From Selaginella moellendorffii (lineage: Eukaryota; Streptophyta; Lycopodiopsida; Selaginellales; Selaginellaceae), in contig NW_003314270.1 in the NCBI RefSeq assembly GCF_000143415.4, positions 1,230,722 through 1,294,721 of the forward strand: a stretch of DNA of 64,000 nt, given 5' to 3'. A program made the translations under genes and the position numbers. Below, piece by piece: positions 24,735 to 35,850 of this stretch; the stretch's first letter is position 1; every line of letters starts with the position of its first letter. Under the pieces are notes generated by a model. It did no database searches. It saw nothing but the letters and a program-made list of their open reading frames with translations, and had not been told where the DNA came from.

Positions 24735-25896
24735 TCATCCAACAAGGAGGACTTTGCCTTGTCTGGCCTGCTTCTCTGCCTGTTCCATGGCAGTCTCGTA
24801 GTCCTCGAGAGGAAATTTAGCCACCACTGGAAGCGATCCTATGATCTTTGCCTGGAAGAGTTCTGGGATCTCTTTGGCCATCAGCTCTTGCATGGCCCCT
24901 GAAGCAGCTGCCAAGCTCCAGAAAGAATGGGAAATTTTTCTCGCGAGATCGTTCACCGATATCACCGAGTCCCATGATTCGAGGTTGCCGATAGTAAAGA
25001 CTTTCCCACCGGATTTCACGCAGGCGGCAGCCAGCTTTGTTTGCGACCCCGCTACCATGTCAATCGCGCCTTCCACTCCGGCTCCATTTGTAAGTTCTTT
25101 TACTTTGGCAGCAACATCTTTCCCACCAAGATCACGCAAACTTAAAGATTATCGGGTGTGGGAGAATTGTACCTTCTTTTGTCACGTTGAAAACTTCGTC
25201 AGCACCGATGCTCTTGAGCTCTTCCTTGATTTCGTCACGCCTCACAAGGTTGATGGTCTTGATGCCCCAGTGCTTTGCAAGCTTGATAATGATCCTAGTG
25301 CGTGAAAAATCGTTTTTGTGAGTAGAGAGACTCTACTAAAGATCTACCTTCCAAGCGCCGATCCAGCGCCATTCTGGAGGACGTAGCTTCCTTCCGGAGC
25401 ATTGATATCCTTGAGAAGACCATAGCCCGTCCAAGGATTGATAATCAACTGTGCCGCATCCTCGTCGGAGATGTCATGAGGCATCAAAATCACGTCTTTC
25501 TCCGAGACAGTGATAAAATCCTGCCAAGAGCCTTGTTTGGCATAGAAATAGTTCCACAGAAATATAGGAACCACTCTATCCCCTTTCTTCACACGCCGTA
25601 CACCTTCTCCCACCTAAAAAGATTGGACACAATCAGAATTTCTTCTTCTTTTTTCCTATGAAACTAACCTCTTTAACTATGCCAAAGCCTTCAATCCCTG
25701 GAACAAACTCCTTGTCAAAGATCCCAATGGAGAAAGACTGCTTGATGGTCGTGAGATCGAAGGGATGGATGGGCCTGGCAGTGATGCGCACCACCACACT
25801 CCCGGGCTCGGCTGCTCCGGGCCTGGGAACTTTGACAAGCTCCGGGCCCTGATTCGCCTCCCCGCGCACTGCTCTTGCAAAGTTTCCCTCAGCCAT
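24735..25896 (-). CDS. MDR-family NADPH-dependent oxidoreductase (quinone reductase / enoyl reductase-like)
   Basis: Four exons. Exon 1 (25896 to about 25673) has MAEGNFARAVRG, VVVRITARPIHPFDL, VPGIEGFGIVKE. Exon 2 (about 25614-25349) has GVRRVKKGDRVVP, GSWQDFITVSE, AAQLIINPWTGYGLL and NADPH-site VLQNGAGSALGR. Exon 3 has IIIKLAKHWGIKTINLVRR and ELKSIGADEVFNV. Exon 4 has RDLGGKDVAAKVKEL, IDMVAGSQTKLAAACVKSGG and FPLEDYETAMEQAEKQARQG, then GKVLLVG and the stop at 24735. The GAGSALGR dinucleotide loop and catalytic-zinc-free pattern fit zinc-independent MDR enzymes such as zeta-crystallin and mitochondrial trans-2-enoyl-CoA reductase. Substrate is not predictable. The frame stays open for about 55 charged codons upstream of the chosen ATG. 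Confidence 0.85.
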
Positions 25897-26100
25897 GAGT
25901 GCGTTGTTTGCTTGCTGCCTTCCTGCTAAACTTTGTTTATATAAGTCCAGCACCCTTTCCTTCCAGCTGCATTGCAGCTTTCTTTGTTGTTTCCAAAGCT
26001 CCTCATAATGTTTTCGTGCGTGATCACTCTTCCTTTCAAGAGCCGTGGTTTGTTTTTCCAAAACAGTCCTGTGGTGACGTGAGAAACATAAGAAACCTTA

Positions 26101-26158
26101 AGGTGCCTTATCAGCTCCAGGACGAGTCCCTCAGGTGCCTTATCAGCTCCAGGACGAG
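26101..26158. repeat. Tandem duplication, 32-base period
   Basis: AGGTGCCTTATCAGCTCCAG plus GACGAG occurs twice with a six-base spacer. It marks the junction between the oxidoreductase upstream region and the DGAT1-like pseudogene. Confidence 0.9.
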
Positions 26159-26272
26159 CAGTGGGCGGCCTCGACTAAAGATCACCAAAAAAGATTGCGT
26201 CGATCAGATGAATCATTATTTCCCTGCTACCATTATGCCTTGCTATGACATACTGTGACGTATCACCCAGGA

Positions 26273-27180
26273 TTATTTGGACCGCCCGGCTAGCTGGAGC
26301 TGCTGCCTGTTGACAACGTCGTGGTAGTAGAGCAGCACGCAAAAGAAGAACCAAAAGATCATGTTGGCGACCATGGAGCTCTGGAACTTGCGCTGGAGGA
26401 GGTTGGTCACCAGAACTGGAACATGATCCCCAGAAACGCCCAACCCCGCAACATGTGGCACGGCACCGCGATGCAAATCTCGTGGAAGATCCCGGAGATG
26501 ACGGAACACCACCAAAAATGGCGAGCTGCTTGTAGGCGATGTTCTTGGGCGAGATATTGTCCGGGTAGTCGATCGCCGGGGCCTCGGCGGGGAGCTCTTG
26601 CCACCGTCCTTCTTCACCGCGCGGATGTCGGCGTTGGTGTGCGCGTACGAGACGAGCTTGAGCCAGCCGGTGACGGCAATGAGCATGAAAATCAGCCCCG
26701 ACAGGAGATCCGATCTCGATCACGCAGATCGGGTAGAGCAGCGCGGCGGCGAGGTTGATCAAGTGGAACGGCGCCACGGCGGTGGCGGGGCGCCGAGCCT
26801 TGATCTTCTCGATGACATAGGCGACGAGGGGGAAGATCAGCAGCGAGAGGCCAGGAGCGGCCAGTCCTTGAGCGACTTGGAGCTGAAGAGGACCTCGGCC
26901 TGGATGAGGAGGCCATACTTCATGAGATTCTCGATGATGAGCCGGCTGTTCACCGCCACCAGCACGGCGATGCAGAGGTTGAAGAGGCCGGCGTGGCTCT
27001 GCGTGAAGATGGCGTCGGAGCTGAGCGAGCTCTCCTTGCTCCGCCGGTGGGGCCGCATGGCTTGCATGGCCGCCGCGAGGAAAAGGAGGAGGAGGAGGAA
27101 TCCAAGCGGAATGTGTACCTGCGCGGAGGGATGGGCGGATCCAGCAAGGAGCGGGGAGGCGCAGGCGCAGTAAATTCTCA
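26273..27180 (-). pseudogene. DGAT1 (diacylglycerol O-acyltransferase) pseudogene, intronless with internal deletion
   Basis: Minus-strand fragments in the order of plant DGAT1: RPHRRSKESSLSSDAIF, SHAGLFNLCIAVLVAVNSRL, IIENLMKYGLLI, KSLKDWPLL, FPLVAYVIEKIKARRP, PFHLINLAAALLYPICVIEI, FMLIAVTGWLKLVSYAHTN, IDYPDNIS, then directly PKNIAYKQLAIFGG, ISGIFHEICIAVPCHMLR (active-site-like His in FHE), WAFLGIMFQ and MIFWFFFCVLLYYHDV. DGAT1 is an ER-membrane MBOAT enzyme making triacylglycerol. About 130 residues between the YPDN motif and the PKNIAYK region are missing. At least three frame changes occur (after DWPLL, after CVIEI, around KKDGGK). No introns interrupt stretches that span several exons in plant DGAT1 genes, suggesting a retrocopy. 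Confidence 0.88.
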
Positions 27181-27249
27181 TGCCCTGGCGCTCCGGGCTT
27201 CCTGCTGGACAGGGAACCCTAGAAATTAGGGGGAAAGGTTTAGGGCTAC

Positions 27250-28039
27250 ATTTTACGCCAAGCTCCTGTCCCACGTGGGCAACTTGGATCCCCAGGTAAC
27301 CGAGGACATCTTGTGGGAGCTCTTCACGCAGGTGGCCCACGTCCAGAGCGTCTACATCCCGCGCGACAAGATCACCACCGCGCACTCGGGCTACGGCTTC
27401 GTGGAGCTGGCCAACGAGACAACACCATCAAGATCCTCAACAACTGCCGCCTCTGTGGCCGGATGAGCAAGGCCTCGCACAAGGACGAGGACGTCGGCAC
27501 CAATCTCTTCGTGGGCGGGACCGTGGACAACTACCTCCTGGGATCCATCTTCAGCGGCTTCGGCCACATCGTCTACTCGAGCGTCGTCCACTCAGACGAC
27601 CAGACACGGCCCGGCTATTGCTTCATGGACTACGACTGCTTCGAGGCGTAGGACCTGGCCATCGAGAGCATGGACAAGCAGTTCATCGAGAACCAGCAGC
27701 TGAGCGTGTCATACGCGCGCAAGAAGGACAGTGGCGAGCTGCATGGGTCGCCCGTGGAGAGTGAGATCGCCGCCGAGAACCCCGACCGGAAGCCGCACAT
27801 CATCCCCAAGTTCCAGCTGCCGCTGCCACCGCCCGAGGCATGGTTATGGTAGCGGGGTGCCGTACATGGTGGTGTCGCTGCTGCCGCCCCAGCAGCATGA
27901 CTGGTCGCACCACCACCACCATGCACAGGCGCCGCTGCCCGCGCCAGCGGTGGTACTGCCGCAGGGGCAGCGGTTCCCATCACCGGGGGTGTTGCCACCA
28001 CACCAGGTGTGGATGCCACCATCGCCTTCGCAGATGTAA
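27250..28039 (+). pseudogene. SF3B4 (SAP49) splicing factor pseudogene, intronless
   Basis: RRM1: VGNLDPQVTEDILWELF, VHIP-like VYIPRDKIT, GYGFVELANE, then a frameshift into TIKILNNCRLCG and KASHKDEDVG. RRM2: TNLFVGGTVDNYLL, SIFSGFGHIVYS, PGYCFMDYDCFEA, then TAG, then DLAIESMDKQFIENQQLSVSY and ARKKDSGELHGSP. A Pro-rich tail follows, as in SF3B4. SF3B4 is a two-RRM subunit of the U2 snRNP SF3b complex that binds pre-mRNA near the branch site. The stop, the frameshift and a missing segment between RRMs make this copy non-functional. It has no introns and is GC-rich, unlike the AT-rich DNA downstream. Confidence 0.85.
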
Positions 28040-28065
28040 GGTAGCCACATTTTTTTTTCTTTTCT

Positions 28066-29450
28066 TAGGGTAATGGGCCCAATTCTCACATGGGGTCATG
28101 TGATAAATGGAAAATTATGTGGCAATTTCATCAAGCTATTCATGGGGGGTTCTAAATGTATGGCCAGGTTTGAAGTTTTTGAGCTTGAACACACTCTTGG
28201 ACATCTAGGACATGAAGTCAATCGTCAAGATCTCTCACAGTTATCCAGTAGAGCCATAGCCATGGCTGACACTTACAAACATCCAGTCCAGTTTTAGAGA
28301 AAATGGTTTATGGCCATTGAACAAGAATGCTATGGACACGAACTTTGGTCCAAGTACACTCCATGCAATATCTCTCGATGACTTTGAAGCAGACTTCGAA
28401 AACACTTTAAAGAGATCAGCAGCCACCTCAATCACAAACTAAAACTTGAGCAAGATCTAGTGCAGCCTGAACAACATGAAGATCCAATGCAAGCTGAGGT
28501 CCATCTACAGCATTCAGTGTAGCCTAAGCAGCAAGCAAGCAGTGATCGTGACCAGCTTGAGCATCCTAAACTTCCTAGACAATTTGAGTAACTAGGTAAA
28601 AAGCACTTCTCAATTCTCATTCACTTACAACTTTGTTTTCCAAGAGCTTCGCTAGAGCATCGAGCTAAGTAGCGTGAGCAACATGTGGATGTGCCTGGAT
28701 GGCAATTAGAAAACAACAAGGTGGCATACCTGCATGCAAAATTATTTTCAAGGGTGCAAAGTCGTCCTCAACTTGGACCAGTGTTGCAAGCGAGTGCTAG
28801 AACTGTTTTAACAAGTTTATAATTCATTAGTGTTCTTGAAGCAATTGCCACTACAAAAGAAGCACATGAGAAGCAAAAAAAATTGGAAGCAATTGAAAGG
28901 GTTGCAAGGAAAAAGGAAAGAGAAGAAGCAACAATAAAAAAGAAAGAAGCAACAGCCATCAAGAAAAAAGAGAGCGAAGAAGCAACAACTAGAAAAGCTG
29001 AAGTGATAGAGAAGAAAAAATTGGAAGCCTTGAAAAAAAAGAAGGAGAAAGAAGCCCAAAAATATTAGAGTGAAAACAAGCAAATTCATTACCTTTGTTT
29101 TTGGTGTTTGCTTGGCATTAGAGATTCCATGACTTCATTCTTTCTCTTTTTTTGCCCCTCTCTCCTCTTCGCGGCAACAAATGGACAATGTTAGGGCCAT
29201 CTATGGACAAAAAATTAGGCCATAAATGGACGGATATTGGGCCATAAATGGACGGACTTAGGATAACTTTAGACTTTTTGGTAATGAGCGGTTTTTAAGA
29301 TTTTGTGAGTAGTTTTTTCTAAAAATTAGTTTATAAGCAGTAAATCATATAAACTTTTATATTATACCTTTACGTACAAAAATTATATTTAAATAAATGA
29401 ATTCGTACATTATTTTATTAACCCTGGCAAAAATTGGGCCCATTACCCTA
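28066..29450. mobile_element. Non-autonomous DNA transposon with 19-base terminal inverted repeats
   Basis: TAGGGTAATGGGCCCAATT at 28066-28084 is exactly reverse-complemented at 29432-29450. If the outer TA is the target duplication, the element is 28068-29448 with 17-base TIRs, as in TA-inserting families; no longer flanking duplication is evident. The interior shows no transposase motif. It holds a broken frame with FEVFELEHTLGHLGHEVNR near 28170 and a Lys/Glu-rich coiled-coil-like stretch at 28860-29068 ending at TAG. A short direct repeat (CCATAAATGGACGGA, two copies near 29218-29262) lies near the right end. Confidence 0.75.
28883..29068 (+). pseudogene. Lys/Glu-rich coiled-coil remnant inside the TIR element
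   Basis: The frame encodes EAIERVARKKEREEATIKKK and similar repeats to EKEAQKY and a stop. The composition is that of an uninterrupted charged helix. Upstream the same region has several stops (28275-28590), so this is likely the 3' end of a dead element protein. No family is recognisable. Confidence 0.4.
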
Positions 29451-29935
29451 GAGTTGTGGAAGCTCTAGCAAAGCTTTTGATGAAAGACTGTATGCTTTAA
29501 GTTTCTAGGAAACAATCTCCAAAAGCTCGAGAGTTACAAAGTTTGGAAGCTGTATAAATCTCATTGGTTCTAGCGAGAAGTAGTTTGCGTAGAAGCTCAT
29601 ACACACCAACAAGAGTTACAAACTTCAAAGATCTACAGCTACAGCCAGTTCCTCATTGCTTCTACGGAGAAGATACATCAAAAACCAACAAGAACAAAAG
29701 CAAAGGAACATTACGTTAGTGCACGAAGTCAAGCTTTGAAGAAGCTTGTACACACACCTGCAGTTGAGCTCGTGCCAGAGCCGAAAGTCTTGTCCCGTGT
29801 ACTGTGAGCACAAGGCTTCGGTGTCTAACATGAGTGGCGGGAGTATCTCCGAGCAGCTTGGAAGACACAGAGACGGAGGAGCCACCGCCTCACCACTTTC
29901 ATAAGGTAAGTCCACTACCAGGATCCACATGAGAC

Positions 29936-30607
29936 TGTAAGCAACCAAAGGGAACGATTCGAGAGACGATCCATAGGGGTTCAAATATAGAGGGAAAGGG
30001 CCCATGAACAAGAGTGCACCCCTTTTTCCAAACGGTTAAGGGTCTTGGGATATTTGGGGTTAAGTGTCCTTGGGTTTGAATAGTACTGGGCTGGGTGACC
30101 TCCCGGGAAGTCTAAACTCAGGAGCTTACATTTGGTATCAGAGGGGTCTTGGGTCCGACTCTGTTGGTTGGTTAGGGGAATCGCACCACATGTTGATTGA
30201 CATCTGGCTGGTCTAGTTTGCTCCCGCTGGGCTCGACCCGAGGGTTGGCTAGGGGAATCACACCACATGTTGATTGACATCTGGCTGGTCTAGTTTGCTC
30301 CCGCTGGGCTCGACCCGAGGGGTAGGGTGTCAAGAGAGCGGGGCTCTCGGGAGAGCTACGGCTCTCAGCTTCCGTTCACGAGGGCGTGAACTTGCAGGGA
30401 AGCGTGGTGGATTGTAAGCAACTAAAGGGAACGATTCGAGAGACGATTCATAGGGGTTCAAATATAGAGGGAAAGGGCCCATGAATAAGAGTGCACCCCC
30501 TTTTCCAAACGGTTAAGGGTCTTGGGATATTTGGGGTTAAGCGTCCTTGGGTTTGAATAGTACTAGGTTGGGTGACCTCCCGGGAAGTCCAAACTCAGGA
30601 GCTTACA
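29936..30607. mobile_element. Complete TRIM retrotransposon with 5-bp target duplication
   Basis: Two 195-base LTRs (29936-30130 and 30413-30607) start TGTAAGCAAC and end GGAGCTTACA and are nearly identical. The flanks are GAGAC on both sides. The 282-base interior begins with TTTGGTATCAGAGG, matching the initiator tRNA-Met primer-binding site, and ends with purine-rich GCAGGGAAGCGTGGTGGA before the second LTR. It has no coding capacity. These are the defining features of terminal-repeat retrotransposons in miniature, which depend on proteins of other elements. LTR similarity and the intact duplication mean a fairly recent insertion. Confidence 0.95.
30163..30325 (+). repeat. Internal direct repeat in the TRIM
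   Basis: A segment of about 75 bases (TAGGGGAATC..CACCACATGTTGATTGACAT, CTGGCTGGTCTAGTTTGCTC, CCGCTGGGCTCGACCCGAG) occurs twice in tandem inside the element. Confidence 0.85.
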
Positions 30608-30909
30608 GAGACCTGGGTCGCTACTGGATAGAGCACTCACTGTCTCTGCGGCTAGCTCTTTCAACTCACACTGACTGCAAGCTAAGCTCACCACCGCCCC
30701 GGCAACCATCTCAAAGACTGCATCCAAGGCTGGAGCAGTCTTCTTGTCCCGGCTTATAGCTTTGATGCACTTGAGTGCTGCTTCTTGGACTTTAAGAACT
30801 GTTCCTAGAAACTCCTTGGTGGCAAGGGCTAGAGTGGCAGGCTGCACTATAAGCTAGTCGAGATTAACCCAGCCTCCGGTTATGTGAGCTATATGTATTG
30901 GTTAGTTTA

Positions 30910-31103
30910 TGTAAGCAACCAAATTGAACGACTTAAAAAACAGTCCATGGAGTTCAAATATAGAGGGAAAGGGCCCATGAATAAGAGTGCACCCCCTTTT
31001 CCAATCGGTTAAAGGTCTTGGGATAATTGGAGTTAAGTGTCCTTAGGTTTGAGTAGTACTGGGCTGGGTGACCTCCTGGGAAGTCCAAACTTAGGAGCTT
31101 ATA
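30910..31103 (+). repeat. Solo LTR of the TRIM family
   Basis: A 194-base single copy of the TRIM LTR starts TGTAAGCAACCAAATTGAAC and ends GGAGCTTATA. Flanks GTTTA (left) and ATTTA (right) differ at one base, consistent with an original 5-base duplication. It is more diverged than the complete TRIM, so older. Solo LTRs arise by recombination between the two LTRs. Confidence 0.85.
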
Positions 31104-32022
31104 ATTTATTGTTGTACAATTGGATTTGAGTGGTCATTTAATTTGTATTTATCCATATTCTTATATCTCGTATTTGGGGTGTTACTTTCTTGTTAGATAA
31201 GTGTATGATTTGATGATATGAGTTTAATGTTTGGGTCTTGTGAAGGTGAGTTGACAAATAATTATTGGTTGCTTTGTGACTAGTGATTATTTATAAACTT
31301 TGTCAAGAACTACTGACACTTGCTTTGTTCAATGATGATTTAGCAATGATAGGCTTGCTTCTTTGGATGGTGTTATAGAGGATTATATCATTAAACTTAC
31401 ATGGTTTTCCTATATTAGCATGTTACTTCTGTTGATATCAATTAGTTGCGTTTAGTTTATAGTGTTGGATTTCATTGAGTCTTGGACATGGTGAATCACT
31501 CTTTGATGATGTGTTATCTGTAGTTTAGTATTGTTGAAGGATTGATCTTAGATAATGAATAAAGTATTTTCGACTTTGGTTAACTTGGTTGTTAAAGAGT
31601 TTTGAGTGGTGATTTGTTCTTACTTTTTTCTAGCTTTGTTATAGTGTTGGTGGCATTGAAGTGATGCTCTATCATTAACATTATTAATGTTGAGATTTGA
31701 GTGAAATGAAATGTCTCTTCATAAGATTAATATTGAGTTTTATTAATATCAATGCAAATATTGTTGATCATTTGGTTGTAGCTTTGTATTATTGGTATTC
31801 ATGCATTTACTAGTTAATAATTATATTAGCATTCAAATGAATTAAGTAGCAAGTTGAGCTAATTTTATTCTATATAAGATTGCTTAGTAGAGGTTGAGCT
31901 TTTTCTTTTCTTTAAAAAATAATTTAGTCGTGAATTATACTAGTTTTATAAGAGAAAGAGTTAATAATTAATATTGAAGTTGTTAAATTCTTGTGGATTT
32001 TGTAATCTCTTGAGTTTAGACT
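31104..32022. other. AT-rich region, nothing recognised
   Basis: Very T-rich plus strand with many short TTG/GTT runs. No open frame, RNA gene or clear repeat border is visible. Confidence 0.5.
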
Positions 32023-32449
32023 TCTTGGGAAGTTTAAACTCAAAATTTTATATTTAGGGTCTAACTTTATTAATTGGTTAAAGGAATCACATCATATGTT
32101 GAGATTGATATTTGGTAGGTCTAGTTTGCCTTTGGCTAGGCTCGACCCAGCTACACTCGACTTGGTAGAGTGTTAAGAGACCGGGGTTCTCAAGAGAATT
32201 GTGACTCTTAGCTTTTGTTTATGAAGATATAAATTTACAAAGAAGCGTGGTGAATTGTAAGTAACTAAAGAGAACAATTTAAGAGATGATCCATAAGAGT
32301 TAAATATAAAAGGAAAGAATTTATAAAGAAAAATGCACCTTTTTTTGTAATTAGTTAAGGGTTTTGGGATATTTAAAGTTAAATGTTCTTGGGTTTGAAT
32401 AGTATTGGGTTAGGTAACCTTTTGAGAAGTTTAAAGTCAAATGTTTATA
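32023..32449 (+). mobile_element. Decayed TRIM copy (left LTR truncated)
   Basis: It aligns through the end of the left LTR (CTTGGGAAGTTTAAACTC), the interior (GGTCTAGTTTGCC, AGGCTCGACC, AGAAGCGTGGTGAA) and a right LTR at 32256-32449 (TGTAAGTAACTAAAGAGAAC to ATGTTTATA). Most differences from the intact TRIM replace C by T or G by A (for example GTAAGCAAC to GTAAGTAAC, CTTGGGATATTTGG to TTTGGGATATTTAA). This is the signature of cytosine methylation and deamination. Confidence 0.8.
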
Positions 32450-35400
32450 GGTGTACGTTGGGAAATATAAATCATTGATGATTTTCTTATATTTGTTATG
32501 AAGTAAGCTACATCTTGCTATAAAATATTAATTTATAGAGGATCATTTGGAGATTACTTGTTAAACATAGTTTTGTTGTGCTTAGCTTTTGGATTGATAT
32601 AGATATATTTTTCATTAACTTTTGCATTGTAAAGTTTAGCTTATGGATGTGATGAGGGGGATATTGTGGGTTGTTGTTGCGAATGTAACTATGGGTATCG
32701 AAAGTCATCTATTGACTAATCCTTTTGGATATTCTTTCCTTACTGCCATGACAGTAAGAGGTTAGTATTGCTAATTTCCTTTTAAACCCAGTATTAGTAA
32801 ATTTGGTTTAACATTTGTACTTAGCCAGATGAATATAAGATAGGAACTCCTATATATTTTCTTGCTGAGAATATTTGGCTTGGTTTTTAATTCTCTTTTG
32901 CTCTGTCTTGCATTGACTTGATAAGAACCCTTGCTTATTGAGGTTAGTTCTTCAATATTGCCAGAGGTAGTTTATTATGTTTGCCAAACACCCTTGCTAT
33001 CATACTCTATATGTTGGTCTTGTTCGGTCCTAATTATTATTTATGGAAAGTGTCTAGATTTGCTAATTTGGTATATCTACGGAATGTAAAGATTGTCTTG
33101 AACACAATGGTGTTTGTCCCATGTTAAAATTCATAATCAAGTGCCATTTTATATTTAGTAAGTTTCAAGTTAGTCCCAGAGACTAACTCTTAGTACTAAA
33201 GGTGGCTAAAAGTGAAAGCCCACAGCATGTGTTCCTCAAGGGGGGGGCAGAGGCTATAGGGGGTTTCAAATGTATAGTAGGGATAGTGGGTAAGTTGGGC
33301 ATACTTGACTAACCTAAGATGGAGTTTAGCTCCCGCTTGTGTGCTTATCCTTGTTTTGTGTCCAGCTTAGGTCTAAGCTTAAGTTTCACACCATACTAGC
33401 TAGTAGAGTATCTATATCCTCGCGTTATATCACTAGTATACTGAAATAGCATCAAACTCTATTTGGCTCCATTTTGCATGCTAGTCCTAACATTGGGATG
33501 TTGGAAGCTCTAGGACTATTTCAAGTCACTCTATATTCCTGTCTCTTTGTTCATGGGTTGAACACTCAAGAGTCACTCTATGTTCCGGTTCTTTCGCTCC
33601 TTAGTTGTAAGCTTGGGAGTTTAGCTCCATACCTTCATTTAGTGGCTTAAGGCCCTGAAACTCAGGTTTCACTTTGCTATCCTTGGACACATGGCATATG
33701 GCATGTGGCATATAACACATTGCACATAGAGGGTTTATGTTTTGCTTCATGGTTATCCTATAGTAAATCACTATAGAGTACCACGTGTGCTACATTTGGT
33801 ATCAAATGATGAGTCTCAGTGAGTACTATCCAATGAGATTGGGCAATTAGTCTCATTGCATACACAGAAACAAAAATGATGATCTAAATGGGTATACATT
33901 TGGGTGCTAAGACTTCACATTCATTCATTGGGTATAGATTTTGGTTGCCTTGTTTGTACTATATTATATGAGCTTGCACTTTGGTTTATAGGTTGGATTA
34001 AGATGTTCTGTTTGCATGAGTTTGTGTTTGGGTGAGTGAGTGAGGCACATTAGCAACTCAAGGATACACTTTGAGTTAGTAGAATTAATATTAGCCTATT
34101 GGTGGTTCTATAAGTTGTTCTATGTACCATGGGTTAAAATAAACCTTCTTTGGGTTTGTTCTGAGTGGTGAATAGGCTGGTTTGTAGCTGTTTAACATGG
34201 CACTAGTGGATCTTTTCTAGGCATGATTATGAGTGGATTAATCAAAATTGTAGGGATTAGTCTGATGATTCAAGTAGTCATTGTTGTGCTCTCTTATAAA
34301 TTTTTCTTAGATTAGATTGAAGGCAGTGCAAATGCAAATTTGAGGTTTAGTCAAGTTGAGTTCGAAAAGAAAATTGTCAGAGATGAAAGATCAAACATGT
34401 AAGTCATTTCCTCTATTTGGAAAAATGATTTATAATGAAATATGACTCATTATTTGTGTTCACATCATGTAAACAAGAGTCCCTATCTTGATGTATATTG
34501 GATATGATGGTCTTACAAGTGGTGAGTCATGGGATTGATAGCAGTGAAACACTAAACTATTTTGTCTATGTTTGCTATTGAAGATTTGGGTTACAATGCT
34601 CAATTCTTTTCTAAGGAGCTAGTGCTCCTTGAGTAGCTTGGTATTAAATTAGTTTTGAGTTTGGTCAAAAAGAGAGTGGCATAAACTTGTTTATGTTGTG
34701 AACAAAGTTGGTGGTGTTAAATGTTGTAAATCTCTATCGATGGGGTGTGGCATTTATATTGCATTGTATCAAATTAAGTTGGCACTTGAAACTCATATAA
34801 ACCTTTATAATAGTGACATGGGTATTGCTCGTAGTGTTGCTCAATTGATGATCAAGTCATTGTGATTTTTATATCATATCCATATGATAGTGAGCAATGT
34901 GTTTATGAAGTTGCTTGATTAAACAATGATCAACCCTAAAGTGGTTGATAGTGAACTTATAAATAATAACATCAAAGTAGTTTTTACTTGGTTCTCAATG
35001 GTGATCCATTATGCTTAGTTTAATTTGGTTCCTTAAGTTTGCCTATTGAGGTGTTGGAAAAGGATATAGCATTCATTTGCAATAACTTGTCATTTGATTC
35101 ATTAATATTTGGAGTAGATTGTTGGATGGAGAAGGTGTAAAGTTGAGGTATTGATATTACTAGCACTTGTGTTAGTGGAAGTGGCATTGTTATGTTAAGT
35201 GATGAAGAATTTTCCTTAGACCTTGATTTTTCATATCCTTTTTCTTGTTAGTGTTTTAGTTTCATATTAGATCTTGAAGGTGATTAAAGAAGAGTGTTAA
35301 TGTAATATGGATATTTGAAGATATTGTCTTCATAATCAAGTCTTGGGTATTCATTTACATTTTTGTTGGATGTAAAAAATATAGGCATGATTTTTAATGC

Positions 35401-35850
35401 TTAAGCATGTTGTTAAATCATAAGAATTAATGTTAAAATAAACTTATGTGAAGTTGTAAGTAGGAGGAAGTTGGTTGAGTCTTAAAAGTTTGTATTCTTA
35501 AATTAAGAGTCATTCTTGTTTAGGATGGAAAATTTTCCATAAAATTTTTTAGACTTTTTCAATGGCTGATTTGTTGATCATTTTGCCCAAAAACCATTCC
35601 GTTTTTGTAAATCAGTACAAACTAATGAAGGGGTTGGGTAATTTTTTAGCTAACTTAAGTCAATAAAAGTCAATAAAAGTCAATATAGTCCACCAAATAC
35701 AAATGTTGATGTTCAAATGATTGGTTCGAGATGAACTAATCATTCTATTCAAAACTTAAGACATATTTTCATTCTAAGAAAAAGCTAAATAATATAAGTC
35801 TAATAAGAAAACAAATATCATGAGTCAAAGAAGAAATTGTATAATACCAC
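32450..35850. other. AT-rich, gene-free block
   Basis: No frame longer than about 70 codons and no recognisable protein family. The base composition is strongly T-biased on the plus strand, as expected for old methylated repeat DNA. A G run at 33241-33248 and short phrases such as GCATATGGCATGTGGCATATA near 33690 are the only local features. Confidence 0.5.

Larger units (their letters stand above)
29625..30849 (-). pseudogene. Helical-repeat (ARM/HEAT-like) gene fragment split by a TRIM retrotransposon
   Basis: Reading on the minus strand from about 30849 (after a TTATAG acceptor): ATLALATKEFLGTVLKVQEA, ALKCIKAISRDKKTAPALDA, VFEMVAGAVVSLACSQCELK and SSSDPGL, then the TRIM at 30607-29936. 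The same frame resumes with MWILVVDLPYESGEAVAPPS, LPSCSEILPPLML, YTGQDFRLWHELNC, a GTGTGT donor near 29762, and a last exon ending NEELAVAVDL and TGA at 29625. Phase is continuous if the insert and one copy of the target duplication are ignored. The paired amphipathic helices suggest an ARM/HEAT protein; I cannot name it. Upstream exons are not visible, so the locus is also truncated at its 5' side. Within the insert the frame stops quickly. Confidence 0.6.
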
